A stretch of 64,000 nt of DNA, from contig OX352761.1 of the NCBI GenBank assembly GCA_947095585.1, forward strand, positions 52,254,019 through 52,318,018, read 5' to 3'. The stretch comes from Nephrocerus scutellatus (Eukaryota; Arthropoda; Insecta; Diptera; Pipunculidae). A program made the translations under genes and the position numbers. The stretch's first letter is position 1. Each line of letters opens with the position of its first letter. Of the stretch, positions 31,602-43,739 are shown piece after piece. The notes under the pieces are model-generated. The model was not told the DNA's origin. It was given only the letters and a program-made list of their open reading frames with translations, and did no database searches.

Positions 31602-31801
31602 AGGAACCGCAACGAGAGCGTGAAACACACACAGCAAAACAACAGGGTAAAACCAAAAGATGCAACAATGAAGAGCAAACAACATCAAACAATCCTACAC
31701 ACTAAGAAAAACCAATCAAGAGACAATATCATTACGACTCGTTCAGGGAGAACAATAAGTCGACGACATCGTTACATTAACGTCAACACTAAGGGGGGAG
31801 T

Positions 31802-32008
31802 ACTCACATACGTATGATGTTGACGTACTGACCAAGACGGTTGGTCGATAGGCAGTCATCTTTTTCTCTTTGTTGTCGGCACACGCGTATCGTTGATATT
31901 TAGTTGATATTTAGTTAATAAGTTTTTGAATATAATAAAATTGCGTCTTTGCATACTTTCATGCAAAGCCATATACCATTTAAAGTCCTTATTTATTTAA
32001 AAGCTATA
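31802..32008 (+). repeat. 3' LTR, unit 2
   Basis: About 207 bp following the AAGGGGGGAG polypurine tract, ending AAAAGCTATA. The next bases CACTCAAG are Jockey-A. Confidence 0.8.
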
Positions 32009-34324
32009 CACTCAAGTTTTGGGCGAATAAAAGCCTTGTATATGGTAGCCAGATCAGAGGGAGTGAAATATTTCTTGCATCGGGCTAGAAAACCTAAACA
32101 TTTCGCAGCATTTTTAGCGACGGTAAATATGTGGTCATTCCAACGAAGCTTGTCGTTAACGCACAAACCAAGAATTGCGAAATTTTCAGTTTCTTCGATG
32201 CAAGTGCCATTCATGGATAATGGCATGGGATTTAGGATTCGCTTAGACGACAGGAGACAGCATTGGGTTTTGGAAGCGTTAAATTCTACTCGATTGTTTT
32301 CTCCCCATTGTATTATTGAATTGTATTCAGAATTGAACGTGCTTAACATACGAAGTTGTGAGTTCCGCATGAGAAGTGGAGGGACGTTCCTCAAACTTAT
32401 ATGAGAAGCTGAGAGTGCTTTCGTCGGCGAAAGAGTGAATTGGATTAGAAGTCACAGATAAGAGATCATTAATAAAAATGGGGAAGAGTGTCGGGGACAA
32501 AACAGAGCCCTGCGGAACGCCAGCATTTAAGTAATGAACTTTAGACTTAAAACCATCCAATACAATTGTATTGAGCGGTCCAAAAAATAGCTTTTAATCC
32601 AGTGAAGCAGCTTATAATCGACTCCGTAAGCACGCATTTTGGACAAAAGAGCTTGATGCCAAACTCTACCAAATGCCTTAGAAATATCGAGTGCAACAGC
32701 TTTGCTTTCTCCAAATTGATGCGAAGACCGGTTCCACTGTTCGGTGAGATATACCATCAAATCACCAGTAGAACGTTGTCCACGAATCCATACTGCCGGT
32801 CACTAAGAATTTCGTTGGTTTCAAGATATTTCTTGAGTTGAAAATTGATCAGCGTTTCCATGACCTTGGAAAGAATGGAAGTGCTATGGGTCGGTACGAA
32901 GAAGGAGAAGACGGCTCGCCTTTTTTGGGTATGGGCTGGACAAAGGCTGTTTTCCAACTTCTCGGAAAGAGTCCAGAAGAATAAGATAGATGGAAAAGAT
33001 TACGCAATGGTAATGCCAGCTTGGAAGAACACCTCTTCAGAACTAATGGGGAAATACCATCTGGCCCAGCGGATTTGTGAGTGTTGAGATCGTTTAATAC
33101 TCTAGCAACTGCACGAAGTCAAATATAGAGCTATATACTGGAGCTGATAACTGGATTGTCATTACAAATGAGCGTTGAAATCGACGACGAGGCTGTATTT
33201 TTGATTCTTTTCACGAAAGACCAGAAATTTTTACTACCTTTGGGACATTGTAGGATTTTTTGCCTCAATTTTTGGTCGTAGGCGAACTTCACTCGCCGAA
33301 GATGGGCATTGCAATCATTTCTGGCTCGTTTAAAATTTGTTCGGTTTTCCTCAGTTGGGTTTGCTTCGTAAAACCGAAAGCATACCTCTCTAATCCTAGA
33401 AGCCTCTTTACAGCTCGAGTCATACCATCCATCTTCCTTTGGTTTGATAGACTTATTCCTGAAAGGTATAAACTTTCTCATACCAATAAGAATGATGTTG
33501 GTAATTGCATCAGCGGCGGCATCCACGTTGTTATCGCGAAACAATAGCGACCAGTTATAACTCCCAAAGAAGTTGTTAAGGCTTTCTCGCATTGCCATAC
33601 TGTTTTTTTGGTAGTTATTTCTCTAACTACGTGGTTTATTACGAGAAATTAGCTGATACTACACAATAGTCTGACGAGCCTAGAGGCGATAATACATTGA
33701 CGGAGTATTTATCAGGACGAGAGGTAAGGAACAAGTCAAGGGTGTTTGCGGAATGATTTGCAGTGTCAGGTATTCGTTTAGGCTCATTTACAAGCTGAGT
33801 AAGGTTATTAAACTCAGCGAATTACTCAACACACCTTCCTTCGGGTGTTGTCTGGCCAGAATGGCGAAGCCACCCAGAATTGTGTACATTGAAATCCCCC
33901 GCAATGACGATTTAATTTTTACGATGTTTTGTGTCAATTCTTAAGATTGAATCAGACATTGCATCAAACTCGCTCTGAGTTGGAACATTGTCAAGTGGGC
34001 GCTTCTGTAAAGGAAACAGTAGTGGATGTTGCGCTCTTGTACCTTTACTTTGAGCCAAATGAAATTGAATTTCGGATTGGAACATTGGCTAAATTGAGGC
34101 AAAAGCTGAAACGCAACATCACTCGGGACATAGATTGCGAGTCCGCGTCGAGGGAAAAATAATGGCACCAAGTTATAACCAGGCAGATTAAATTCCGATG
34201 TATCAGAATTATCAAATACCTGAGTTGCACTTTGTGCCCGAATTTCTGGTCTATGGTCATTTGAATATGTAAACACAGCGAAAGAATTCTTTCTCAGCCC
34301 TCGTATGTTGCTGAGACCCACTCT
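32009..34324 (-). pseudogene. Jockey-A RT to endonuclease, unit 2
   Basis: From 34,324 leftward: endonuclease (ATQVFDNSDTSEFNLPGYNL), the linker ORF 33,598-33,131 (ESLNNFFGSYNWSLLF, YDSSCKEASRIREVC, KGSKNFWSFVKRIKN), then RT with ILSKVMETLINFQLKKYLE, ESKAVALDISKAFGRVWHQA, LNAGVPQGSVLSPTLFPIF, and NPIHSFADESTLSFSY. The catalytic pair reads DE instead of DD. RT ends at IRPKLEC where the LTR begins. Several frameshifts; inactive. Confidence 0.85.
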
Positions 34325-34339
34325 GAACGACCACCACCA

Positions 34340-37300
34340 GGAACGACCACGTTCTCGCGCTCGGAGTCAACGCTCCTTGTTTTGCTGGTAAGACCGAAAA
34401 TATGGGAGACGCACAGAAATGCACCTCTGGTTGCAAATTCTCCCCTTCGGTAGCGCGTGATTCGGGAAACTAAAAGGCCGTTCGTCACTTGAGGCGGACG
34501 AACTTGGGCAATCGCCATCTTCACGCCTCTTCGTCACCGACCGCTCCACCAACATCAGATACTTAGTAGACACCGGCGCGGACTTGTCAATCATTCCACC
34601 ACCAGCTATTGAACGCAGACAACAACCTAAGCTCCACAACATCACGTGTACGCCGCCAATGGGACTCCCATAAAAACATACGGCATCAAACGCATCAAAG
34701 TCAACTTGGGCTTGCGCCGAGACTTCTCTCGTGGCAGTTCATCATCTTCGATGTAAAAAGACTAATCATTGGCGCCGTTTTTATCCAACATTTTGGTTTG
34801 CTATTCGACCTTAGAAGGAATAGAATAATCGACGAACAAACAAAAATTTCAAGAACAGCAATTTTCACCGAATCACCATCGACTGGCATATCAACCGTGG
34901 ACAGCAGATCCCTGTATGCCAAACCAATGCGCGAGTTCATCGATATAACGAAGCCATCTCTCGAAGGAAAGTGGCATAAGGTAAAAGTCGTCCATCATAT
35001 CATAACGAATGGTACACCGATTTTCGAACGTTTACGCCGGCTAGCAGGTGAAAAACTTCCCGCCGCCAAAGAAGAATTCAAATACCTTGTCGTCTATCAG
35101 ACAGCAGTTGGGCCAGTCCATTACACCTAGTGCGAAAAAACGAAAACGACTGGAGACCGTGTGGCGACTATCGCCGCTTAAATGCCATCACAGTGCACGT
35201 ACAAGACTGCATCGCCACATTTGCAGGAAAACAAATTTTCACGACGCTCGACCTGGTATCATCAAATCCCAATCGCTGAAGGAGATATAAAAAAAACCGC
35301 CATCACTACTCCATTTGGACTATTTGAGTTCACCCACATGCAGTTTGGACTTGCAACGCTGGCCAAACATTTCAACGCTTCATACACGAAATACTTAGAG
35401 ATCTCGACTTTATGTATGCTTACATCGACGATATCATCATCGCATCGACGTCGCTTGAAGAGCACCTCAAACATCTGCGAATCGTCTTTCAGCGTTTTCG
35501 TGAGCATGGGGTCACCATAAACGTAGCGAAATGTGACTTCGCCAGACCAACCGTGAAATTTCTGGGACATGAGATCAGCAAAGATGGAATTCGACCACTT
35601 GCAAACAAGGTTGAAGCAATCATCAACATGCCACAGCCAACAATCGCGAAAGATTTAAAGAAATTTCTGGGAATGATAAATTTTTTTTTTTACCGTCGTT
35701 TCTTGTCAAAAGCAGTCCTAGAGCAATCTAAACTGCACAGTCTCATCACGGGCAACACAAAAAACGATAAATCACTGCTAGCTTGGTCCCCGGAAACTAC
35801 TAATGCTTTCAAGAAATTTAAACAGCAGCTAGCCGACGCCACTCTGCTGGCTCATCCTCTAGAAAACGTTCCATTAGCACTCCACGTCGACGCTTCCAAC
35901 ACAGCAGTTGGTGCTGCTCTTCACCATATAATCGGAAGCGAGATACAACCGCTGGGATTTTTTTCAAAATCTTTAACACCATCACAGCGCAAATACAGCA
36001 CTTACGACCGTGAGTTGCTAGCCGCGTTTCTAGGCGTTAAGTACTTTCGCCACACACTCGTCAGTTTACAATTCTGACTGACCATCTACCTTTGACTTAC
36101 GCATTCAAACAACGTTCAGACAAAGCGTCGCCGAGAGTATGCAGGCATCTGGACTTCATTGGACTGTTTACGACTGATATTCGACACATAAAAGGATCAG
36201 AAAATATCATCGCTGATTTGTTATCCAAAGTCCTCATCGATCCGTCGTCAGAAACTGAGCAGGACGCAATCGCTTCAAAGACGAATAACATCGATTTCAA
36301 TGTCATTGCTGACCAACAAACCAATGAAGAACTTAACAGCATTCAGAAGAACGACTCGTACAAATTCGAACAGATGCGCGTTCCTGGAGGAAAGAAACAG
36401 TTACTTTGCGAAACGGCGATTTCTGTCAGTCGACCTTACATACCGCCACAAGCAAGGGTAAGCGTGTTCCAGTCAGAGCCAGAATACACAACCTGGCACA
36501 TCCTGGAGCTAAAGCAACGATAAAATTAGTAACAGAACGTTTTTTCTGGCCGTCAATGAAAAAAGATTGCAGAGAAATGGTGCGATGCTGCATACCATGC
36601 CAAAAAACAAAAATCATTCGTCACAACAAGACGCAACTTCAGCGATCGTTTACGATCTAACATCCGAACGTTTCAGTTATATCAACATTGACTTGGTCGG
36701 ACAACTTCCTTACTCCAACGGTTTTAGCTATTGCCTTACAATTATCGATCGCTTTAGTCGCTGGCCAGAAGCTATTCCGTTGGAAAATCAAACTGCTGGT
36801 TCGCACGTTTCGGCGCTCCTACCAGAATCAGCACATACCAAGGCAGACAGTTCGAGTCTGCACTTTTCAACGAACTATCACGACTTGTTGGGTCCTACCA
36901 CTGGCGAACGACGAGCTTTCATCCACAGTCGAACGGTCTGGTGGAACGCTGGCACCGAACTCTCAAAACAGCCATCAAATGCTAAGAGTCAACAAACTGG
37001 TCTCAGCCACTCCCACTAATTCTACTTGGCTTGCGCACTACACACAAAGCTGACATCGGAGCTTCAAGCTGCAGAACTTGTGTATGGCCAGACTCTACGG
37101 TTGCCTGGAGAATTTTCTTGTGCATCAAAAACACACAATTCAGAATCCGATTTTGTAAAACTACTGCGGCAACACATGAACAGCATACGTCCAACAGTAA
37201 CGGCACACCATCAGGCAGAAAAGCATCCAGTCTTCACACAAAAAGAATTGCAAGACTGCACACACGTTTTCGTCCGCTGTGATGCAGTACCAAAACCGCT

Positions 37301-37484
37301 GCAGCCGCAATATAACGGACCCTACGAAATTTTAAAGCGATACACAAAATTCTACAAAATAAAAATTAAAAACAAAGCAGTCAATATATCCATCGATAGA
37401 CTAAAAGCAGCACACAACACTACAGAAGGAAACCAAAAAGCACAGCTAACAACAACAACCCAATCGACAAAAAGGTCACTTTAA
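34340..37484 (+). pseudogene. Gypsy pol, unit 3
   Basis: As unit 2, but with a 16-bp loss after KYLV (35,090), one base lost in the GLCNAG codons (35,350) and one base gained at 37,065 before the integrase C-terminal domain. The homopolymers are T11 and T7, so the RT palm to RNase H part stays open (next entry). Confidence 0.85.
35412..36077 (+). CDS. Longest open RT-RNase H stretch of the gypsy units
   Basis: 221 codons from YAYIDDIIIASTSLEEHLKH (YIDD active site) through KFLGHEISKDGIRPLANKVE, FLGMINFFFYRRFLSKAV, the RNase H VDASNTAVGAALH and GFFSKSLTPSQRKYSTYDRE to FRHTL. It has no upstream RT fingers in frame, so it is a fragment rather than a gene. Its value is as the least decayed version of this region: units 1, 2 and 4 break at one or both T-runs. 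Confidence 0.6.
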   Translation: MYAYIDDIIIASTSLEEHLKHLRIVFQRFREHGVTINVAKCDFARPTVKFLGHEISKDGIRPLANKVEAIINMPQPTIAKDLKKFLGMINFFFYRRFLSKAVLEQSKLHSLITGNTKNDKSLLAWSPETTNAFKKFKQQLADATLLAHPLENVPLALHVDASNTAVGAALHHIIGSEIQPLGFFSKSLTPSQRKYSTYDRELLAAFLGVKYFRHTLVSLQF

Positions 37485-37683
37485 AGGAACCGCAACGAGA
37501 GCGTGAAACACACACAGCAAAACAACAGGGTAAAACCAAAAGATGCAACAATGAAGAGCAAACAACATCAAACAATCCTACACACTAAGAAAAACCAATC
37601 AAGAGACAATATCATTACGACTCGTTCAGGGAGAACAATAAGTCGACGACATCGTTACATTAACGTCAACACTAAGGGGGGAG

Positions 37684-37891
37684 TACTCACATACGTATGA
37701 TGTTGACGTACTGACCAAGACGGTTGGTCGATAGGCAGTCATCTTTTTCTCTTTGTTGTCGGCACACGCGTATCGTTGATATTTAGTTGATATTTAGTTA
37801 ATAAGTTTTTGAATATAATAAAATTGCGTCTTTGCATACTTTCATGCAAAGCCATATACCATTTAAAGTCCTTATTTATTTAAAAGCTATA
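37684..37891 (+). repeat. 3' LTR, unit 3
   Basis: About 208 bp; same boundaries and the same following CACTCAAG as in unit 2. Confidence 0.8.
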
Positions 37892-40169
37892 CACTCAAGT
37901 TTTGGGCGAATAAAAGCCTTGTATATGGTAGCCAGATCAGAGGGAGTGAAATATTTCTTGCATCGGGCTAGAAAACCTAAACATTTCGCAGCATTTTTAG
38001 CGACGGTAAATATGTGGTCATTCCAACGAAGCTTGTCGTTAACGCACAAACCAAGAATTGCGAAATTTTCAGTTTCTTCGATGCAAGTGCCATTCATGGA
38101 TAATGGCATGGGATTTAGGATTCGCTTAGACGACAGGAGACAGCATTGGGTTTTGGAAGCGTTAAATTCTACTCGATTGTTTTCTCCCCATTGTATTATT
38201 GAATTGTATTCAGAATTGAACGTGCTTAACATACGAAGTTGTGAGTTCCGCATGAGAAGTGGAGGGACGTTCCTCAAACTTATATGAGAAGCTGAGAGTG
38301 CTTTCGTCGGCGAAAGAGTGAATTGGATTAGAAGTCACAGATAAGAGATCATTAATAAAAATGGGGAAGAGTGTCGGGGACAAAACAGAGCCCTGCGGAA
38401 CGCCAGCATTTAAGTAATGAACTTTAGACTTAAAACCATCCAATACAATTGTATTGAGCGGTCCAAAAAATAGCTTTTAATCCAGTGAAGCAGCTTATAA
38501 TCGACTCCGTAAGCACGCATTTTGGACAAAAGAGCTTGATGCCAAACTCTACCAAATGCCTTAGAAATATCGAGTGCAACAGCTTTGCTTTCTCCAAATT
38601 GATGCGAAGACCGGTTCCACTGTTCGGTGAGATATACCATCAAATCACCAGTAGAACGTTGTCCACGAATCCATACTGCCGGTCACTAAGAATTTCGTTG
38701 GTTTCAAGATATTTCTTGAGTTGAAAATTGATCAGCGTTTCCATGACCTTGGAAAGAATGGAAGTGCTATGGGTCGGTACGAAGAAGGAGAAGACGGCTC
38801 GCCTTTTTTGGGTATGGGCTGGACAAAGGCTGTTTTCCAACTTCTCGGAAAGAGTCCAGAAGAATAAGATAGATGGAAAAGATTACGCAATGGTAATGCC
38901 AGCTTGGAAGAACACCTCTTCAGAACTAATGGGGAAATACCATCTGGCCCAGCGGATTTGTGAGTGTTGAGATCGTTTAATACTCTAGCAACTGCACGAA
39001 GTCAAATATAGAGCTATATACTGGAGCTGATAACTGGATTGTCATTATAAATGAGCGTTGAAATCGACGACGAGGCTGTATTTTTGATTCTTTTCACGAA
39101 AGACCAGAAATTTTTACTACCTTTGGGACATTGTAGGATTTTTTGCCTCAATTTTTGGTCGTAGGCGAACTTCACTCGCCGAAGATGGGCATTGCAATCA
39201 TTTCTGGCTCGTTTAAAATTTGTTCGGTTTTCCTCAGTTGGGTTTGCTTCGTAAAACCGAAAGCATACCTCTCTAATCCTAGAAGCCTCTTTACAGCTCG
39301 AGTCATACCATCCATCTTCCTTTGGTTTGATAGACTTATTCCTGAAAGGTATAAACTTTCTCATACCAATAAGAATGATGTTGGTAATTGCATCAGCGGC
39401 GGCATCCACGTTGTTATCGCGAAACAATAGCGACCAGTTATAACTCCCAAAGAAGTTGTTAAGGCTTTCTCGCATTGTCATACTGTTTTTTTGGTAGTTA
39501 TTTCTCTAACTACGTGGTTTATTACGAGAAATTAGCTGATACTACACAATAGTCTGACGAGCCTAGAGGCGATAATACATTGACGGAGTATTTATCAGGA
39601 CGAGAGGTAAGGAACAAGTCAAGGGTGTTTGCGGAATGATTTGCAGTGTCAGGTATTCGTTTAGGCTCATTTACAAGCTGAGTAAGGTTATTAAACTCAG
39701 CGAATTACTCAACACACCTTCCTTCGGGTGTTGTCTGGCCAGAATGGCGAAGCCACCCAGAATTGTGTACATTGAAATCCCCCGCAATGACGATTTAATT
39801 TTTACGATGTTTTGTGTCAATTCTTAAGATTGAATCAGACATTGCATCAAACTCGCTCTGAGTTGGAACATTGTCAAGTGGGCGCTTCTGTAAAGGAAAC
39901 AGTAGTGGATGTTGCGCTCTTGTACCTTTACTTTGAGCCAAATGAAATTGAATTTCGGATTGGAACATTGGCTAAATTGAGGCAAAAGCTGAAACGCAAC
40001 ATCACTCGGGACATAGATTACGAGCCCGCGTCGAGGGAAAAATAATGGCACCAAGTTATAACCAGGCAGATTAATTTCCGATGTATCAGAATTATCAAAT
40101 ACCTGAGTTGCACTTTGTGCCCGAATTTCTGGTCTATGGTCATTTGAATATGTAAACACAGCGAAAGAA
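37892..40169 (-). pseudogene. Jockey-A RT to endonuclease, unit 3
   Basis: Same blocks as unit 2, including FADES in place of FADD. The right junction differs: Jockey sequence stops at GCGAAAGAA and gypsy GAACGACCAC follows at once, about 55 bp shorter than the unit 2 junction. Confidence 0.85.
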
Positions 40170-40170
40170 A

Positions 40171-43100
40171 GAACGACCACGTTCTCGCGCTCGGAGTCAA
40201 CGCTCCTTGTTTTGCTGGTAAGACCGAAAATATGGGAGACGCACAGAAATGCACCTCTGGTTGCAAATTCTCCCCTTCGGTAGCGCGTGATTCGGGAAAC
40301 TAAAAGGCCGTTCGTCACTTGAGGCGGACGAACTTGGGCAATCGCCATCTTCACGCCTCTTCGTCACCGACCGCTCCACCAACATCAGATACTTAGTAGA
40401 CACCGGCGCGGACTTGTCAATCATTCCACCACCAGCTATTGAACGCAGACAACAACCTAAGCTCCACAACATCACGTGTACGCCGCCAATGGGGCTCCCA
40501 TAAAAACATACGGCATCAAACGCATCAAAGTCAACTTGGGCTTGCGCCGAGACTTCTCTCGTGGCAGTTCATCATCTTCGATGTAAAAAGACTAATCATT
40601 GGCGCCGTTTTTATCCAACATTTTGGTTTGCTATTCGACCTTAGAAGGAATAGAATAATCGACGAACAAACAAAAATTTCAAGAACAGCAATTTTCACCG
40701 AATCACCATCGACTGGCATATCAACCGTGGACAGCAGATCTCTGTATGCCAAACCAATGCGCGAGTTCATCGATATAACGAAGCCATCTCTCGAAGGAAA
40801 GTGGCATAAGGTAAAAGTCGTCCATCATATCATAACGAATGGTACACCGATTTTCGAACGTTTACGCCGGCTAGCAGGTGAAAAACTTCCCGCCGCCAAA
40901 GAAGAATTCAAATACCTTGTCGAAGCAGGCATATGTCGTCTATCAGACAGCAGTTGGGCCAGTCCATTACACCTAGTGCGAAAAAACGAAAACGACTGGA
41001 GACCGTGTGGCGACTATCGCCGCTTAAATGCCATCACAGTGCACGTACAAGACTGCATCGCCACATTTGCAGCAAAACAAATTTTCACGACGCTCGACCT
41101 GGTATCATCAAATCCCAATCGCTGAAGGAGATATAAAAAAAACCGCCATCACTACTCCATTTGGACTATTTGAGTTCACCCACATGCAGTTTGGACTTTG
41201 CAACGCTGGCCAAACATTTCAACGCTTCATACACGAAATACTTAGAGATCTCGACTTTATGTATGTTTACATCGACGATATCATCATCGCCTCGACGTCG
41301 CTTGAAGAGCACCTCAAACATCTGCGAATCGTCTTTCAGCGTTTTCGTGAGCATGGGGTCACCATAAACGTAGCGAAATGTGACTTCGCCAGACCAACCG
41401 TGAAATTTCTGGGACATGAGATCAGCAAAGATGGAATTCGACCACTTGCAAACAAGGTCGAAGCAATCATCAACATGCCACAGCCAACAATCGCGAAAGA
41501 TTTAAAGAAATTTCTGGGAATGATAAATTTTTTTTTTTTACCGTCGTTTCTTGTCAAAAGCAGTCCTAGAGCAATCTAAACTGCACAGTCTCATCACGGG
41601 CAACACAAAAAACGATAAATCACTGCTAGCTTGGTCTCCGGAAACTACTAATGCTTTCAAGAAATTTAAACAGCAGCTAGCCGACGCCACTCTGCTGGCT
41701 CACCCTCTAGAAAACGTTCCATTAGCACTCCACGTCGACGCTTCCAACACAGCAGTTGGTGCTGCTCTTCACCATATAATCGGAAGCGAGATACAACCGC
41801 TGGGATTTTTTTTCAAAATCTTTAACACCATCACAGCGCAAATACAGCACATACGACCGTGAGTTGCTAGCCGCGTTTCTAGGCGTTAAGTACTTTCGCC
41901 ACACACTCGTCAGTTTACAATTCTGACTGACCATCTACCTTTGACTTACGCATTCAAACAACGTTCAGACAAAGCGTCGCCGAGAGTATGCAGGCATCTG
42001 GACTTCATTGGACTGTTTACGACTGATATTCGACACATAAAAGGATCAGAAAATATCATCGCTGATTTGTTATCCAAAGTCCTCATCGATCCGTCGTCAA
42101 AAACTGAGCAGGACGCAATCGCTTCAAAGACGAATAACATCGATTTCAATGTCATTGCTGACCAAAAAACCAATGAAGAACTTAACAGCATTCAGAAGAA
42201 CGACTCGTACAAATTCGAACAGATGCGCGTTCCTGGAGGAAAGAAACAGTTACTTTGCGAAACGGCGATTTCTGTCAGTCGACCTTACATACCGCCACAA
42301 GCAAGGGTAAGCGTGTTCCAGTCAGAGCCAGAATACACAACCTGGCACATCCTGGAGCTAAAGCAACGATAAAATTAGTAACAGAACGTTTTTTCTGGCC
42401 GTCAATGAAAAAAGATTGCAGAGAAATGGTGCGATGCTGCATACCATGCCAAAAAACAAAAATCATTCGTCACAACAAGACGCAACTTCAGCGATCGTTT
42501 ACGATCTAACATCCGAACGTTTCAGTTATATCAACATTGACTTGGTCGGACAACTTCCTTACTCCAACGGTTTTAGCTATTGCCTTACAATTATCGATCG
42601 CTTTAGTCGCTGGCCAGAAGCTATTCCGTTGGAAAATCAAACTGCTGGTTTGCACGTTTCGGCGCTCCTACCAGAATCAGCACATACCAAGGCAGACAGT
42701 TCGAGTCTGCACTTTTCAACGAACTATCACGACTTGTTGGGTCCTACCACTGGCGAACGACGAGCTTTCATCCACAGTCGAACGGTCTGGTGGAACGCTG
42801 GCACCGAACTCTCAAAACAGCCATCAAATGCTAAGAGTCAACAAACTGGTCTCAGCTACTCCCACTAATTCTACTTGGCTTGCGCACTACACACAAAGCT
42901 GACATCGGAGCTTCAGCTGCAGAACTTGTGTATGGCCAGACTCTACGGTTGCCTGGAGAATTTTCTTGTGCATCAAAAACACACAATTCAGAATCCGATT
43001 TTGTAAAACTACTGCGGCAACACATGAACAGCATACGTCCAACAGTAACGGCACACCATCAGGCAGAAAAGCATCCAGTCTTCACACAAAAAGAATTGCA

Positions 43101-43332
43101 AGACTGCACACACGTTTTCGTCCGCTGTGATGCAGTACCAGTACCGCTGCAGCCGCAATATAACGGACCCTACGAAATTTTAAAGCGATACACAAAATTC
43201 TACAAAATAAAAATTAAAAACAAAGCAGTCAATATATCCATCGATAGACTAAAAGCAGCACACAACACTACAGAAGGAAACCAAAAAGCACAGCTAACAA
43301 CAACAACCCAATCGACAAAAAGGTCACTTTAA
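40171..43332 (+). pseudogene. Gypsy pol, unit 4
   Basis: Carries the same T12 and T8 runs as unit 2 and the same K in QKTNEEL, so it resembles unit 2 more than its neighbour unit 3. Private changes include GCAGCAAAAC for GCAGGAAAAC (41,072) and PVPLQP for PKPLQP in the integrase end (43,140). Not functional, for the same shared RT deletion. Confidence 0.85.
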
Positions 43333-43531
43333 AGGAACCGCAACGAGAGCGTGAAACACACACAGCAAAACAACAGGGTAAAACCAAAAGATGCAACAAT
43401 GAAGAGCAAACAACATCAAACAATCCTACACACTAAGAAAAACCAATCAAGAGACAATATCATTACGACTCGTTCAGGGAGAACAATAAGTCGACGACAT
43501 CGTTACATTAACGTCAACACTAAGGGGGGAG

Positions 43532-43739
43532 TACTCACATACGTATGATGTTGACGTACTGACCAAGACGGTTGGTCGATAGGCAGTCATCTTTTTCTCT
43601 TTGTTGTCGGCACACGCGTATCGTTGATATTTAGTTGATATTTAGTTAATAAGTTTTTGAATATAATAAAATTGCGTCTTTGCATACTTTCATGCAAAGC
43701 CATATACCATTTAAAGTCCTTATTTATTTAAAAGCTATA
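43532..43739 (+). repeat. 3' LTR, unit 4 (right end of the gypsy insertion)
   Basis: About 208 bp. Right flank CACTCAAG is Jockey-A and pairs with CACTCAA at 24,472-24,478. Confidence 0.8.
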
